Shown here: positions 42,130 through 53,035 of the stretch, in pieces
Layout of the letters: every line of letters begins with the position of its first letter
Position numbering within the stretch: position 1 is the first letter of the stretch
Assembly (NCBI RefSeq): GCF_025506335.1
Contig: NZ_JANZYO010000007.1
Coordinates: 216,308-280,307, forward strand
DNA length: 64,000 nucleotides
DNA from: Mumia quercus
GTDB lineage: Bacteria; Actinomycetota; Actinomycetes; Propionibacteriales; Nocardioidaceae
Direction: 5' to 3'
Translations under genes and position numbers: made by a program
The notes under the pieces: model-generated
Told to the model about the DNA's origin: nothing
Databases searched by the model: none
Seen by the model: only the letters and a program-made list of their open reading frames with translations

Positions 42130-42690
42130 TCAGGCGAGCGCGTTGAGCCGCACCACGTACGAGCGGGCGTCGACCACAGCCTTCTGCAACGTCACGAATC
42201 TCGGCTCGCCGACGTCCAGCCAGCGCGACGCGAGCTGCAGCGGTGGACGCGACGCCGCCTGCTCGAGAACCGCCGCGACGAGCGACTGGTCTCCCCCACC
42301 GAACACCACCTGTCCTCCCGGCACGATCCGGCCGACGACCTCGGCGCAGGCGCCGACCAGGGCGTCGGCCTGGTTCGCCCGCCGGCGCGCGTACCTCTGC
42401 TGGCTCCACCCGCCGGCCTTGGTCTGACCCTGGACGTACCGGGTGCCGGTCTTGTGCCCGACCAGCTCCGCCTGCTCGACCCACCCGACGGCGTAGCCGC
42501 CTCGCCGGACTAGCACGATCCCGAAGTCGTTCGGCGGCTCCACCTCGTCGTACGCCGCCTCGGCGCCGTCGGGCGCGCGCAGGGTCACGGCGGTGCCGTC
42601 ACGTACGACGAGCGGCTCCCCGTGCCGGGCGGAGAACCGCTCCACCCAACCAGGGAACCGCTCGTACGGGACGAGGACGGTCCGGGTCAC
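42130..42690 (-). CDS. acVLRF1/Vms1-like peptidyl-tRNA hydrolase-type protein
   Basis: A 186-residue protein resembling actinobacterial VLRF1 domains. The core signature is GQTKAGGWSQQRYARRRANQ, with a Gln-rich loop equivalent to the catalytic region of Vms1, and VPGGQVVFGGGDQSLVAAVL downstream. VLRF1 proteins cleave peptidyl-tRNA or act on stalled ribosome products. The GTG start lies 1 nt after the SufT-like stop, so it is read with the suf operon. The family is assigned from memory; activity is not shown. Confidence 0.82.
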   Translation of the reverse strand: MTRTVLVPYERFPGWVERFSARHGEPLVVRDGTAVTLRAPDGAEAAYDEVEPPNDFGIVLVRRGGYAVGWVEQAELVGHKTGTRYVQGQTKAGGWSQQRYARRRANQADALVGACAEVVGRIVPGGQVVFGGGDQSLVAAVLEQAASRPPLQLASRWLDVGEPRFVTLQKAVVDARSYVVRLNALA

Positions 42691-42691
42691 C

Positions 42692-43069
42692 TCAGACGTT
42701 GAAGCCGAGGGCGCGCAGCATCTCGCGGCCGTCCTCGGTGATCTTGTCCGGGCCCCACGGCGGCATCCAGACCCAGTTGATGCGGAAGTCGTTGACGATG
42801 CCCTCGAGCGCCTGACGCGTCTGGTCCTCGATGACGTCGGTCAGCGGGCACGCCGCCGACGTGAGCGTCATGTCGATGGTCGCGTTGTTGGCGGGGTCGA
42901 CCTCGACGTCGTAGACGAGTCCGAGGTCGACGACGTTGATACCGAGCTCGGGGTCGACGACGTCCTTCATCGCCTCGTTGATGTCCTCGACGGTCGTGAC
43001 GCTGGTGCCTGCCGGCCTCAGGTCGACCTCGGGCAGGTCGTCGGTCGTCGGGTTCGGTGCGTCGCTCAT
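42692..43069 (-). CDS. SufT-like metal-sulfur cluster assembly factor
   Basis: A 125-residue DUF59/MIP18-type protein with VDPELGINVVDLGLVYDVEV and LTSAACPLTDVIEDQ, typical of SufT/PaaD-like iron-sulfur assembly proteins. MPPWGPDKITEDGREMLRAL closes the domain. It overlaps the sufU stop by 4 nt (ATGA) and is the second-to-last gene of the suf operon. It probably helps load Fe-S clusters on targets. Confidence 0.93.
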   Translation of the reverse strand: MSDAPNPTTDDLPEVDLRPAGTSVTTVEDINEAMKDVVDPELGINVVDLGLVYDVEVDPANNATIDMTLTSAACPLTDVIEDQTRQALEGIVNDFRINWVWMPPWGPDKITEDGREMLRALGFNV

Positions 43070-43521
43070 CGGCCGTCCTCGCTCTCGTTGGCGACGGCCT
43101 GGGCCGTCGCGTCCTTCCACGCCATCCACGACAGCAGCGCGCACTTCACCCGGGCGGGGAACTGCGCCACCCCGGCGAACGCGATGCCGTCCTCGAGCAC
43201 GTCCTCGTCGGGCTCGACCTGCCCGCGTCCCTGCATCAGGGTCTGGAACGTGTCCAGCAGGCCCATGCCCTCGGCCACGGTCTTGCCGACGACGAGGTCG
43301 TTCAGCACCGACGCCGACGCCTGGCTGATCGAGCAGCCCTCGGCGTCGTACGAGACGTCGGCGACCGTGTCACCGTCCAGGTGCACCCGCAGCGTGATCT
43401 CGTCGCCGCACGTCGGGTTGACGTGGTGCACCTCGGCCTCGTACGGGTCGCGGAGGCCCGCACCGTGCGGCTTCTTGTAGTGGTCCAGGATGATCTCTTG
43501 GTAGAGCGCGTCGATATTCAT
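43066..43521 (-). CDS. sufU: SufU-like Fe-S scaffold/sulfur-transfer protein
   Basis: A 151-residue SufU protein. Three Cys positions fit the family: NPTCGDEITL, EGCSISQASASV and VKCALLSWMAWKD. In Gram-positive bacteria SufU binds zinc and accepts sulfur from SufS. The start lies 2 nt after the sufS stop and the stop overlaps the SufT-like gene. The long frame upstream is a shadow of sufS. Confidence 0.95.
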   Translation of the reverse strand: MNIDALYQEIILDHYKKPHGAGLRDPYEAEVHHVNPTCGDEITLRVHLDGDTVADVSYDAEGCSISQASASVLNDLVVGKTVAEGMGLLDTFQTLMQGRGQVEPDEDVLEDGIAFAGVAQFPARVKCALLSWMAWKDATAQAVANESEDGR

Positions 43522-43523
43522 CG

Positions 43524-44782
43524 TCACACCACCTTGAAGTACTTCTGGGTGCGTTCGATTCCCTCGACGAGCGCGTCGATCTCGGCCGGCGTCGTGTAGA
43601 GGTAGAACGACGCTCGCGTCGTCGACTGGACACCGAAGCGCTGGTGCGCCGGCTTCGCGCAGTGATGGCCCGCGCGCACGGCGATCCCGTACGAGTCGAG
43701 CAGCTGCGACACGTCGTGCGGGTGGACCCCGTCGAGCGTGAAGCTCACCGCTCCCCCGCGCTCGACGGCCTCCCCCGGACCGACGATCGTGAGCCCGTCG
43801 ATCTCTCCGAGCCGCTTCAGCGCGTACGCGGTGATCTCCCGCTCGTGGGCGGCGACGTTGTCCATGCCGAGGCCCGTGAGGTAGTCCACGGCCGCCCCGA
43901 GCCCGACGGCCTGGACGATCGGCGGGGTCCCGGCCTCGAACTTGGCCGGCGGCGGCGCGTACGTCGAGCGCTCCATCGTCACGGTCTCGATCATCTCGCC
44001 GCCACCGAGGAACGGCGGCAGCTCCTCGAGGAGCGCCTTGCGTCCCCACAGGACACCGATGCCGGTTGGACCGACCATCTTGTGGCCCGTGAAGACGACG
44101 AAGTCGGCGCCCAGGGCGGCGAAGTCGACCGGCATCTGCGGCACGGCCTGCGACGCGTCGACCACGACGACGGCCCCGACGGCGTGCGCCCGCGCGATGA
44201 TCGCGTCGAGCGGGCTCACCGAGCCGAGCATGTTGGAGACCCACGCGACCGTGACGATGCGCGTGCGCTCGTTGACGAGCTCGTCGAGGTTCGAGAGGTC
44301 GAGGCGACCCTCGTCGGTCAGCCCGAACCACCGCAGCGTCGCACCCGTACGCTGCGCGAGCAGCTGCCACGGGACGATGTTGGAGTGGTGCTCGAGCTCC
44401 GTCGTGACGATCTCGTCACCGGGACGGATCTCGAGGTCCCCGATGGCGTTGCGGTAGGCGTTGGCGACCAGGTTGAGCGCCTCGGACGCGTTCTTGGTGA
44501 ACACGATCTCGTCGCGCGACGGGGCGTTGACGAACGTCGCGATCTTGTCGCGCGCCCCCTCGAACGCCTCGGTCGCCTCGGCACCGAGCTGGTGCATCGC
44601 CCGCGCAACGTTCGCGTTGTGCCGGCGGTAGTGCTCGGCCATCGCGTCGATCACCGCAGTCGGCTTCTGCGACGTGTTGGCGCTGTCGAGGTAGACCAGC
44701 GACTGCCCTCCGGCCAGGGCGCGGCTCAGGATCGGGAAGTCCTCCCGAACCTTCTCCACGTCGTAGCCGCCGGCGGCACTCA

Positions 44783-44783
<1 letters not shown>
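43524..44783 (-). CDS. sufS: SufS cysteine desulfurase
   Basis: A 419-residue PLP enzyme that supplies sulfur for Fe-S clusters. Key parts are ELEHHSNIVPWQ (PLP phosphate region), VVDASQAVPQMPVDF, FTGHKMVGPTGIG (PLP lysine in GHK) and the catalytic Cys in VRAGHHCAKPAHQRF. The start overlaps the sufC stop by 1 nt (TGATG). It is the normal partner of SufU, encoded next. Confidence 0.97.
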
Positions 44784-45541
<758 letters not shown>

Positions 45542-45572
45542 GTGTGGTGACTCCGTACGTTTCTGGGGTGGA

Positions 45573-45899
45573 TCAGATGCTGGGGCTGGTCACGTCGACG
45601 AGGACGGTCGCGTCCTCGGTGACCTTGCAGGGATAGACCGGCACAGGCTCGGTCGCGGGGAGGTTGAGCACCTCGCCGGTGCGGGCGTCGAAGCGCGAGC
45701 CGTGGAGCCAGCACTCGAGCGTGCAGTCCTCGACGTCACCCTCCGACAGCGGCACCGCGGCGTGCGAGCACTCGTCACGGACGGCGAAGACCTCCTCGCC
45801 GCAGCGGACGAGCGCGACGTCGAGGCCCTCGACCTCGACCGCCAGCACTCCCCCGTCCGGGACGTCGGCGAGCTCCGCCGCGTACGCGAACCCGCTCAT
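45573..45899 (-). CDS. Rieske-type non-heme ferredoxin in suf operon
   Basis: A 108-residue Rieske [2Fe-2S] protein. The ligands are CSH in RDECSHAAVPL and CWLH in LECWLHGSRFD, the C-x-H...C-x-x-H pattern. It probably transfers electrons during Fe-S assembly, as in other actinobacterial suf operons where a Rieske gene lies between sufD and sufC. The ATG at 45899 lies 2 nt after the sufD stop. Confidence 0.94.
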   Translation of the reverse strand: MSGFAYAAELADVPDGGVLAVEVEGLDVALVRCGEEVFAVRDECSHAAVPLSEGDVEDCTLECWLHGSRFDARTGEVLNLPATEPVPVYPCKVTEDATVLVDVTSPSI

Positions 45900-45901
45900 G
45901 C

Positions 45902-47119
45902 TCACGCCTCCCGGCTCGCGACCGCGTCGCTCACACCGACGTGCTTGGCGAGCTCGGCCTCGACGGTCTGCAGCAGGCGGTCCTGGATCTCCGGGACGCC
46001 GGTGCGGCGGATCACGTCGTTGAAGAACCCGTGCACGACGAGGCGGCGCGCCTCGACCTCCGGGATGCCGCGGCTCTGCAGGTAGAAGAGGTGCAGGTCG
46101 TCGAAGCGGCCGGTCGTCGACGCGTGCCCCGCGCCCTCGATCTCGCCGGTCTCGATCTCCAGGTTGGGCACCGAGTCGGCACGCGCCCCGTCGGTGAGGA
46201 CGAGGTTGTCGTTGCTCTCGTACGTCTCGATGCCGACGCCCTCCTTGCGGATCAGCACGTCGCCGATCCACACGGTGTGGGCGTCCTTGCCCTGCAGCGC
46301 GCCCTTGTACTCGACCTTGCTGCGCCCCTTGGGGTTGTTGTGGTCGACGAACAGGCGGTGCTCGAGGTGCTGGCCGGCGTCGGCGAAGTAGAGGCCCAGC
46401 ATGTCGACGTCGCCGCCGGTGCCGGCGTACTCGACAGACGCGTTGATGCGGACGAGGTCGCCGCCGAAGCTGACGAGCACGTGCTTGAGGCTGGCGTCAC
46501 GGCCGACGTGCGCGTGGTGGTGCGACACGTGGACGGTGTCGTCGTCCCAGTCCTGGACGGCGACCACCGTCAGCTGCGCGCCGTCGCCGAGGACGATCTC
46601 GATGTTCTCTGCCCAGGTCGCCGAGCCGACGTAGTCGATGACGACCGTGGCCTTCGAGAACGCCTCCGCGGTGATGACGACGTGACCGGCGCCCGCCTTC
46701 TGCGCACCCGTGCCGCGGAACGTCACCCAGGTCGGCTTCGAGGCGACGGTCTCGGTCGGGACGGTCACCTTGAACAGGCGGTCGGCCGCCTCCCACGCAC
46801 GCGCGGAGATCCGGTCCACCGGCTTGTACGTCGACGAGCCGCGTACGGGATCGTCCACGCCCACGGACTCGGCGCGCACCTCCGGCGCAGCGTCGATCGA
46901 CACCTCGTAGTCGTGCCCGTCGAGCGGCGCGTCCTTGTGCAGGTCACGCAGCCGCTTCAGCGGGGTGAAGCGCCAGATCTCCTCGAGCCCCTTCGGCACC
47001 TCGTGGTCGGCGGGGTCGAACGAGCCCTCCGGGTGGAGGTGGCTGACGACGCGGGTCTCGACCGGGCCGGCGTACGAGGCAGAAGACGTGGGGTTGGCGG
47101 TAGTGGTGGGGGCGGTCAC
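45902..47119 (-). CDS. sufD: SufD Fe-S assembly protein
   Basis: A 405-residue SufD protein. The C-terminal core has [40 protein letters not shown] and [20 protein letters not shown], followed by [20 protein letters not shown]. It scaffolds with SufB and SufC. The GTG start overlaps the sufB stop by 4 nt. The N-terminal 45 residues are variable. Confidence 0.96.
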   Translation of the reverse strand: MTAPTTTANPTSSASYAGPVETRVVSHLHPEGSFDPADHEVPKGLEEIWRFTPLKRLRDLHKDAPLDGHDYEVSIDAAPEVRAESVGVDDPVRGSSTYKPVDRISARAWEAADRLFKVTVPTETVASKPTWVTFRGTGAQKAGAGHVVITAEAFSKATVVIDYVGSATWAENIEIVLGDGAQLTVVAVQDWDDDTVHVSHHHAHVGRDASLKHVLVSFGGDLVRINASVEYAGTGGDVDMLGLYFADAGQHLEHRLFVDHNNPKGRSKVEYKGALQGKDAHTVWIGDVLIRKEGVGIETYESNDNLVLTDGARADSVPNLEIETGEIEGAGHASTTGRFDDLHLFYLQSRGIPEVEARRLVVHGFFNDVIRRTGVPEIQDRLLQTVEAELAKHVGVSDAVASREA

Positions 47120-48573
47120 CCGACGGCACCTTCCATTTGCAGTTCGATGAGACGGTTGAGCTCGAGCGCGTACTCCATCGGGAGCTCGCGCGCGATGGGC
47201 TCGACGAAGCCGCGGACGATCATCGCCATCGCCTCGTCCTCCTCCATCCCGCGGCTCATCAGGTAGAAGAGCTGGTCGTCGCTGACCTTGGAGACGGTCG
47301 CCTCGTGGCCGAGGGCGACGTCGTCCTCACGGACGTCGACGTACGGGTAGGTGTCGGACCGGCTGATGTCGTCCACCAGCAGCGCGTCGCACTTGACCGT
47401 GGACGCGGAGTGCTCGGCGCCTTCCTGGACCTGGAGCAGGCCTCGGTACGACGCGCGGCCACCGCCACGCGCGACCGACTTGGAGATGATCGAGCTCGAG
47501 GTGTGCGGCGCGGCGTGGACCATCTTGGCACCGGAGTCCTGGTGCTGGCCCTCGCCGGCGAACGCCAGCGACAGCGTCTCGCCGCGGGCGTGCTCGCCCA
47601 TCAGGTAGATCGCCGGGTACTTCATGGTCACCTTGGAGCCGATGTTGCCGTCGACCCACTCCATGGTCGCGCCCTCCTCGCAGGTGGCGCGCTTGGTGAC
47701 CAGGTTGTAGACGTTGTTCGACCAGTTCTGGATGGTCGTGTAGCGGCAGCGGCCGCCCTTCTTCACGATGATCTCGACGACCGCGGAGTGCAGCGAGTCG
47801 GTCTTGTAGATCGGTGCCGTGCAGCCCTCGACGTAGTGGACGTACGCGTCCTCGTCGACGATGATCAGCGTCCGCTCGAACTGGCCCATGTTCTCGGTGT
47901 TGATCCGGAAGTAGGCCTGCAGCGGGATGTCGACGTGGACGCCCTTGGGCACGTAGATGAACGAGCCGCCCGACCACACGGCCGTGTTGAGCGCGGAGAA
48001 CTTGTTGTCGCCGACCGGGATGACGGTCGCGAAGTACTCCTGGAACAGCTCCGGGTGCTCCTTGAGCGCCGTGTCGGTGTCGAGGAAGATGACGCCCTGC
48101 TCCTCCAGGTCCTCGCGGATCTGGTGGTAGACGACCTCGGACTCGTACTGCGCGGCGACACCGGCCACGAGGCGCTGCTTCTCCGCCTCCGGGATGCCCA
48201 GCTTGTCGTACGTGTTCTTGATGTCCTCCGGGAGCTCCTCCCAGGAGGTCGCCTGCTTCTCGGTGGAGCGGACGAAGTACTTGATGTTGTCGAAGTCGAT
48301 ACCGCCCAGGTCGGCACCCCACGTCGGCATCGGCTTGCGACCGAAGAGCTTGAGCCCCTTCATCCGCAGGTCGAGCATCCAGTCGGGCTCGTCCTTGCGG
48401 GAGGAGATGTCACGGACGACGTCCTCGTTGAGGCCGCGCTTGGCGCTCGCCCCCGCGACATCTGGGTCGGCCCAGCCGAAGTCGTACCGCCCGAGGCCTT
48501 CGAGCTCGGGGTTGGCCTGCTCGATGGCGTTCGGGGCGGCGCCAGTGACGCCGGTGTCCGGAGTGGTGGTCAT
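47116..48573 (-). CDS. sufB: SufB Fe-S scaffold protein
   Basis: A 485-residue SufB, the scaffold on which clusters form. Conserved parts include [56 protein letters not shown] and [20 protein letters not shown] with [20 protein letters not shown]. The Cys in EGC and ATC regions are the expected sulfur sites. The ATG overlaps the sufR stop by 4 nt. Confidence 0.97.
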   Translation of the reverse strand: MTTTPDTGVTGAAPNAIEQANPELEGLGRYDFGWADPDVAGASAKRGLNEDVVRDISSRKDEPDWMLDLRMKGLKLFGRKPMPTWGADLGGIDFDNIKYFVRSTEKQATSWEELPEDIKNTYDKLGIPEAEKQRLVAGVAAQYESEVVYHQIREDLEEQGVIFLDTDTALKEHPELFQEYFATVIPVGDNKFSALNTAVWSGGSFIYVPKGVHVDIPLQAYFRINTENMGQFERTLIIVDEDAYVHYVEGCTAPIYKTDSLHSAVVEIIVKKGGRCRYTTIQNWSNNVYNLVTKRATCEEGATMEWVDGNIGSKVTMKYPAIYLMGEHARGETLSLAFAGEGQHQDSGAKMVHAAPHTSSSIISKSVARGGGRASYRGLLQVQEGAEHSASTVKCDALLVDDISRSDTYPYVDVREDDVALGHEATVSKVSDDQLFYLMSRGMEEDEAMAMIVRGFVEPIARELPMEYALELNRLIELQMEGAVG

Positions 48574-49277
48574 CGGGTGGTCCTCTCATCGGTCGTGAGG
48601 GCAGTGCTCGTGGTGAGCGACGCAGGGGCGTCGGGCACGTACGTGGTGCACACGCCGTCGCCGTGGGCGATGGTGGCGAGACGCTGCACGTGATGTCCCA
48701 ACATCCGGGCGAACGCTTCTGTTTCCGCTTCGCAGAGCTCGGGGAAGGCGGCCGCGACGTGAGCGACCGGGCAGTGGTGCTGGCAGACCTGCGTGCCGCC
48801 GGGGGCCTGCCGCACGGTGGCGGCGAACCCGTCCTGGGCCAGCGCGTCGGCCAGCACCTCCGGACGCTGGTCCGGAGCGGCGTCCTCCAGGAGCGGCAGC
48901 AGGCGCCGCTCGAGCTCCTGGCTGCGCCGCCGCGCGAACTCCTTGACGGCATCCTCGCCGAGCGTGTCCGCGACGAACCTCAAGGCGCTGACGGCCAGGT
49001 CGTCGTAGTCCTGCTCGAACGCCTCCCGACCTGCGTCGGTGAGGACGAACGCCTTGGCCGGGCGGCCCCTGCCACGCCGCTGAGCGCGCCGACGGTCGGC
49101 GGCGACCTCGATCATCCCCTCGTCGAGGAGGGCGTCGAGATGGCGGCGTACGGCGGCTGGGGTCAGCTCGAGCCGCTCGGCCAGCTGGGCGGCCGTGGAC
49201 GGGCCCTCGTGCATGATGCTGCGCACCACGCGCTGACGAGTCGGCGACTCGTCAGAAAGGTCCCGAACGGATTTCAC
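48570..49277 (-). CDS. sufR: SufR-type Fe-S sensing transcriptional regulator
   Basis: A 235-residue winged-helix regulator. The DNA-binding domain is at about 10-70 ([20 protein letters not shown]). The C-terminal domain has four Cys placed for a [4Fe-4S] cluster: [18 protein letters not shown] and DGVCTTYV. SufR represses the suf operon when clusters are intact. The GTG start has no Shine-Dalgarno site; the putative operator and promoter lie directly over it. It is the first gene of the suf operon. Confidence 0.95.
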   Translation of the reverse strand: MKSVRDLSDESPTRQRVVRSIMHEGPSTAAQLAERLELTPAAVRRHLDALLDEGMIEVAADRRRAQRRGRGRPAKAFVLTDAGREAFEQDYDDLAVSALRFVADTLGEDAVKEFARRRSQELERRLLPLLEDAAPDQRPEVLADALAQDGFAATVRQAPGGTQVCQHHCPVAHVAAAFPELCEAETEAFARMLGHHVQRLATIAHGDGVCTTYVPDAPASLTTSTALTTDERTTR

Positions 49278-49313
49278 AACACCAGTGTGCCCTTATTGCT
49301 CAAGACCGTTCAA
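49274..49313 (-). promoter_or_regulatory. putative leaderless suf promoter with SufR-like operator
   Basis: On the minus strand TTGAAC (49308-49313), an 18-nt spacer and CACACT (49284-49289) form a plausible -35/-10 pair. The GTG of sufR begins 6 nt after the -10, fitting a leaderless transcript. ACACT-N5-TGTGA (49288-49274) overlaps the -10 and start codon. This matches the SufR site reported in mycobacteria, as I recall it. Confidence 0.6.
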
Positions 49314-49348
49314 CGAAGGATGACCTTAGTAGTCCCGGGCAGCCCTGA

Positions 49349-50176
49349 TCACGAGAAGTACGTCGCGCCGTCGGGCGGGCCGGGTGACCGCTCGGCGTCG
49401 GCATCGGTGAACGGCGCTCCCCCGCCCAGGACGCTGTCGAGCGCTCGGCCGGCGAGCACCCGGTAGGGGAACACCGAGGACGCCGCCCGACGCGCCATCG
49501 CCTCCAACGGCAGCGGCGCTGCGCTCGCGACCAGGAGCACGTTGCCGAAGCGGCGTGACTTCAGCGTCGGCGGCTCCGCACCGGCGACGACGTGGGGGAA
49601 CGCCGCCCGTGCCGCGGCCAGGACGCGTCGCGTGTACGCGAAGGGTCCGCGGTCCGCGACGTTCGCGAGCAGGACCCCGTCCGGGCGCAGGACCCGCGCC
49701 ATCTCGCCGAACGCCTCGGTCGTCGTGAGGTCGGCCGGGACCCGCGGGCCCTCGAAGGCGTCCAGGACGACGACGTCGGCGTACGCGTCGCGCAGCGTCG
49801 CGAGGCCCTCACGACCGCTGGTCGCGCGGACCTTGATCCCGCTGCGGCTCGGGAGCGGGAGGTGGTCGCGGACGTACGCCGTGAGGTCGGCGTCGGGCTC
49901 GAGCACGATCTGGGCCGACTGGGGTCGGGTCGCCGCGACGTACCTCGGGAGGGTCAAGCCCGCCCCTCCGATGTGGACGATCCCGATGCGCTCGGGTGGA
50001 GGACTGACGAGGTCTAGGGAGTCGGCGATGCGCTGGACGTACTCGAAGACGAGCCGGGTCGGATGGGCCAGGTCCACGTGCGACTGGTCGGCGCCGTTCA
50101 CGCGCAGCGTGAAGGCGTGGCTCCTCCCCGGCTCCGGGACGAGGGAGATGGCTTCTCGATCACCGTCTCTGCTCAC
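49349..50176 (-). CDS. spermidine synthase-like methyltransferase-fold protein
   Basis: A 275-residue protein with a class I methyltransferase/polyamine synthase fold. GIVHIGGAGLTLPRYVAA and QIVLEPDADLTAYVRDHLPL match the nucleotide-binding region, and VVVLDAFEGPRVPADLTTTE matches the gate-keeping Asp region. Many actinobacterial members of unknown substrate exist. The GTG start overlaps the small ESX-like gene stop by 4 nt (GTGA), so it is the last gene of the third ESX-like module, perhaps by chance. Confidence 0.87.
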   Translation of the reverse strand: MSRDGDREAISLVPEPGRSHAFTLRVNGADQSHVDLAHPTRLVFEYVQRIADSLDLVSPPPERIGIVHIGGAGLTLPRYVAATRPQSAQIVLEPDADLTAYVRDHLPLPSRSGIKVRATSGREGLATLRDAYADVVVLDAFEGPRVPADLTTTEAFGEMARVLRPDGVLLANVADRGPFAYTRRVLAAARAAFPHVVAGAEPPTLKSRRFGNVLLVASAAPLPLEAMARRAASSVFPYRVLAGRALDSVLGGGAPFTDADAERSPGPPDGATYFS

Positions 50177-50517
50177 CTGCCCAGTATCGGGCCTCCGCCA
50201 CCGTTCACCTCGCGGGCCAGGCCCGCCGAGGTGTTCTGCGCGGCGGTCGTCTCGTTCGTGGTCGAGACGACCGTGGAGGCACCCTTGCTGGTGTTCGCGC
50301 CCAGCTTCTCGACGTCGTGGCTCATCCGGTTGACCGGCGTGACGAGGTCGGTGCGCAGCTCCCTGATCGCCGCGTCGACGACCGCGACGCCGGTCTGGGC
50401 CACATCGAGCGCGTTCAGGAGCGACTGCCCGGCCGCGCGGGCGTCGGCCGCCGTGCCGCTGATCTGACGGCCTGCGTGGTACGTGGCGTCCGTGGAGTCG
50501 AGTCCGTACGTGATCAT
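50173..50517 (-). CDS. small ESX-like helical protein, 114 aa
   Basis: A 114-residue helical protein. Its C-terminal half EKLGANTSKGASTVVSTTNE and TTAAQNTSAGLAREVN matches the 119-residue protein at 35770-36129 (NLGNNTSKGAKTV, SNETTALQN). The N-terminal YGLDSTDATYHAGRQISG parallels FYEVDDTTVTHAAGQRLA. It lies 22 nt after the large paralogue stop and overlaps the methyltransferase-like start. It is likely a partner of the 831-residue protein, as the trio is for the 838-residue one. Confidence 0.83.
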   Translation of the reverse strand: MITYGLDSTDATYHAGRQISGTAADARAAGQSLLNALDVAQTGVAVVDAAIRELRTDLVTPVNRMSHDVEKLGANTSKGASTVVSTTNETTAAQNTSAGLAREVNGGGGPILGR

Positions 50518-50539
50518 GCGCGTTCGTCAGTCCTTGCTG

Positions 50540-53035
50540 TCATCGGGTCCCCTCGAGCAGGAGCTTCGCGCTCAGGAGCTCCTGGGCGTAGTACTTCTCA
50601 GCTTCCATCGACCGGGTTGACATCTGCGCGCCCCAGGGGCTGTCGGCCTTCCACTCCTTGTACGCGGCCAGCTCGTCACCGGACAGCGAGTCGATGTCCT
50701 TCCCGACAAGACCGGGAGGCAGCTCGGCCTCGGGGACGCTCCTCCAGATCGCATCGCGCACCATCTTCTCGTGGGCGTCAGCGCTCTCACTCACCAAAGG
50801 TTGGATCCGCAGGTTTGCTTCACCCTTGCTGTCCTCGTGCAGACTCTTCGCCAGCTCTGCGACCGCCAGCTTGACGGCCTCGCCGACGACCGGCACCCGC
50901 TTCGTTGCCTCACCCACGACCGCGCCGCCAATCGAGGCTCCTGTGTCGAGCTCCTTGTTCTTGGCCTCGTCCCCTGAATGGGACTCCTCGATGATCGCAA
51001 GCACGGCCCCTGCATCGATCGAGCCCAGAACCTTTGCCGACGTCATCGAGACGGAGCCGATCTCGGCCTCCACCTCGCTCGGGCTGACGCCGTCCAGCTG
51101 CCTCATCATCTCCGTTCGCGCATACGAGGTGGCAGCCGAGGCGAGGCTCTCGCGGGCGCCGTCGTCCTTGCCCAGCTCAGCGAGGAAGAGCCGCAAGGAC
51201 GCCTCGCCGTCAGGCCCGAAACGCGCGTCGGAGAAGACATGGCTGTCGGAGGTGTCGACGGACTTCGCGTCGTCGGGCGGGCCCATGCCCGTGAAGACGG
51301 ACGACATGTACCGGACCGAGATCTCGGTCAGATCCGTCCGGAGCGCGGGGTCGATGATGTCCTTCTCTGAGAACCGCTTCTTGTCACCGTCCCCCTCGGT
51401 GTGCTCGCGGTAGGTCTCGTTGATGATCGACTCGACGATCTGCGCAGAGCGCTGGTCGGGGTCGTGGAGCGTCGCCGCCTTGAGCGCGTCCCCGAGGTAG
51501 CCGATGCCGGACGGATCAGGAACCTCCCTGAGCGGCGGGTTCCAACCGCGTGCATCGTGGACGCCGTCACCCTTCCACTCTCGATCGGTGAGCAGGTAGT
51601 CGACCATCGGGAGGCGCGTCTCGCCGTCAGAGGACTCCGCGGAGCTCGTGAAGAAGTCTCGCGCCGCGTCAGCGTTGGTAGAGAGCGCCCGCATGAGCCC
51701 GCCGACGGGGTCCGTGCCAGCCGGGACGTCGTCGGTCGATCCTTCACGCCAGTCGAGACGCCCCGCCGTGGCCGTGACCGATGTGGCGTCCCACGGCAGC
51801 GTGCCCTTGTGCGCGGCCGCGTACTCGCGCTCGAACCCGATCATGTCGAGACCGACGCGGTTCAGGAAGTCTGCGTTGCTGTTCTCGTGCTCCAGCAACG
51901 GCGCGAGCACCTGGTAGCCATAAACCTCGTCGCTGCCGTCGGTGGCGACCTCACCGAGCCTGATCAGCTGACGCCCCTGGGCCAAGAGGTCGGTGACCCA
52001 CTGCTCGGAGACGTAGCTGTCGCTGTCCGGCACCGGCCCCGCCGCGGGGTGACCCGGTGTCGGGCGATGCGTCCCGGCCGCCAGGGTCCCGGCCAGCGCA
52101 TCTTGCATTCGCGCCAGGACCTTGGCCTCGTGCGCGGAGAAGAGGTCGCTGTTCCGGTCGCCGACGGCCGCGAGCGCTACCCGCCCGCTGAGCTCGAGAA
52201 AGCCCTTCGGACCGAGATCGTTGAGGAACGCGGTGGAGACGATGGCGTCGGAGCCGTAGGCCTCGAGCACCGTGGCGAATTCCTCGAACCCGTCGAAGCT
52301 CCGCTTCTGCGTCTGCGGATCGACCGTGCTGAGGTTGCGGGCGCGCTCGGCGAGCTCCTTGCCGATGATCTTCTTCGTCTCTACCGGCACGACCGGCATG
52401 AGATAGGCGAGCTCGGGGTTCTTGAGGAGGTGGTCGGCCAGCTGCTCGTCGCTCATCCCGGCGAGGTCGCAAGGCAGGGCGGTGAGCTTGACCTTGCTGA
52501 AGTCGATCGCGGGGAAGACGTTGCCGACGAACGACGGCAGCGCGCCCGCGGCGTACAGGTCGGTGATGGTGCGCTGGTCCAGAGGCTTCTCGAGCCGCGT
52601 CCGCGCCGTCCGCCCGTCCCGCTCGAGGTCCTCGAGCGCGGAGGCGTAGCGCGGCTGCAGCTTCTCCCGCAGGGCAGCCTGCGTCTCGCGCGGTTCGCGG
52701 GCGAGCTGCGTGTTGAGGGAGGTGACGACGGCGTTGAAGTCCGCGATGCGTCCGCCGAACCATGCGATCGTCCCGCCCCCGGACAGCGCGGTCCGCGCCA
52801 CGTCGCCGGCGTTGCGGACGACCTCCTTCGGTGCGCCTTCCATGGCGGTCGCGATCACACCGACCACCCCGGCGCGAGCCTGCGCGTGCTTCTTCTGTGC
52901 GGTCGTCGAGAAGTTCTCCACGTCCCCCGCGGTCGCCTGCACCGAGCGGCCACGGCTCACCACCGTGTCGCCGCTCGGCTCGTGGATCGGAAAGTGCGTG
53001 ACCGGCGCCCCGCCGTCGGTCCCCTCGAGTCGCAT
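50540..53035 (-). CDS. large ESX-cassette protein C (paralogue family), 831 aa
   Basis: An 831-residue protein, paralogue of the 838-residue one 11 kb away. The N-terminal region keeps GDVENFSTTAQKKHAQARAG, GVIATAMEGAP, RTRLEKPLDQRTITDLYAAG and ALPSFVGNVFPAIDFSKVKL. Middle and C-terminal parts also align (RALSTNADAARDFFTSS, DYLLTDREWKG, GDALKAATLHDP, EATKRVPVVGEAVKLAV). The tail is AEKYYAQELLSAKLL, with a Y-x-x-x-E match of uncertain meaning. GGAAGG lies 6-7 nt upstream of the ATG at 53035. No signal peptide. Function unknown; ESX-type secretion is inferred. Confidence 0.86.
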   Translation of the reverse strand: MRLEGTDGGAPVTHFPIHEPSGDTVVSRGRSVQATAGDVENFSTTAQKKHAQARAGVVGVIATAMEGAPKEVVRNAGDVARTALSGGGTIAWFGGRIADFNAVVTSLNTQLAREPRETQAALREKLQPRYASALEDLERDGRTARTRLEKPLDQRTITDLYAAGALPSFVGNVFPAIDFSKVKLTALPCDLAGMSDEQLADHLLKNPELAYLMPVVPVETKKIIGKELAERARNLSTVDPQTQKRSFDGFEEFATVLEAYGSDAIVSTAFLNDLGPKGFLELSGRVALAAVGDRNSDLFSAHEAKVLARMQDALAGTLAAGTHRPTPGHPAAGPVPDSDSYVSEQWVTDLLAQGRQLIRLGEVATDGSDEVYGYQVLAPLLEHENSNADFLNRVGLDMIGFEREYAAAHKGTLPWDATSVTATAGRLDWREGSTDDVPAGTDPVGGLMRALSTNADAARDFFTSSAESSDGETRLPMVDYLLTDREWKGDGVHDARGWNPPLREVPDPSGIGYLGDALKAATLHDPDQRSAQIVESIINETYREHTEGDGDKKRFSEKDIIDPALRTDLTEISVRYMSSVFTGMGPPDDAKSVDTSDSHVFSDARFGPDGEASLRLFLAELGKDDGARESLASAATSYARTEMMRQLDGVSPSEVEAEIGSVSMTSAKVLGSIDAGAVLAIIEESHSGDEAKNKELDTGASIGGAVVGEATKRVPVVGEAVKLAVAELAKSLHEDSKGEANLRIQPLVSESADAHEKMVRDAIWRSVPEAELPPGLVGKDIDSLSGDELAAYKEWKADSPWGAQMSTRSMEAEKYYAQELLSAKLLLEGTR

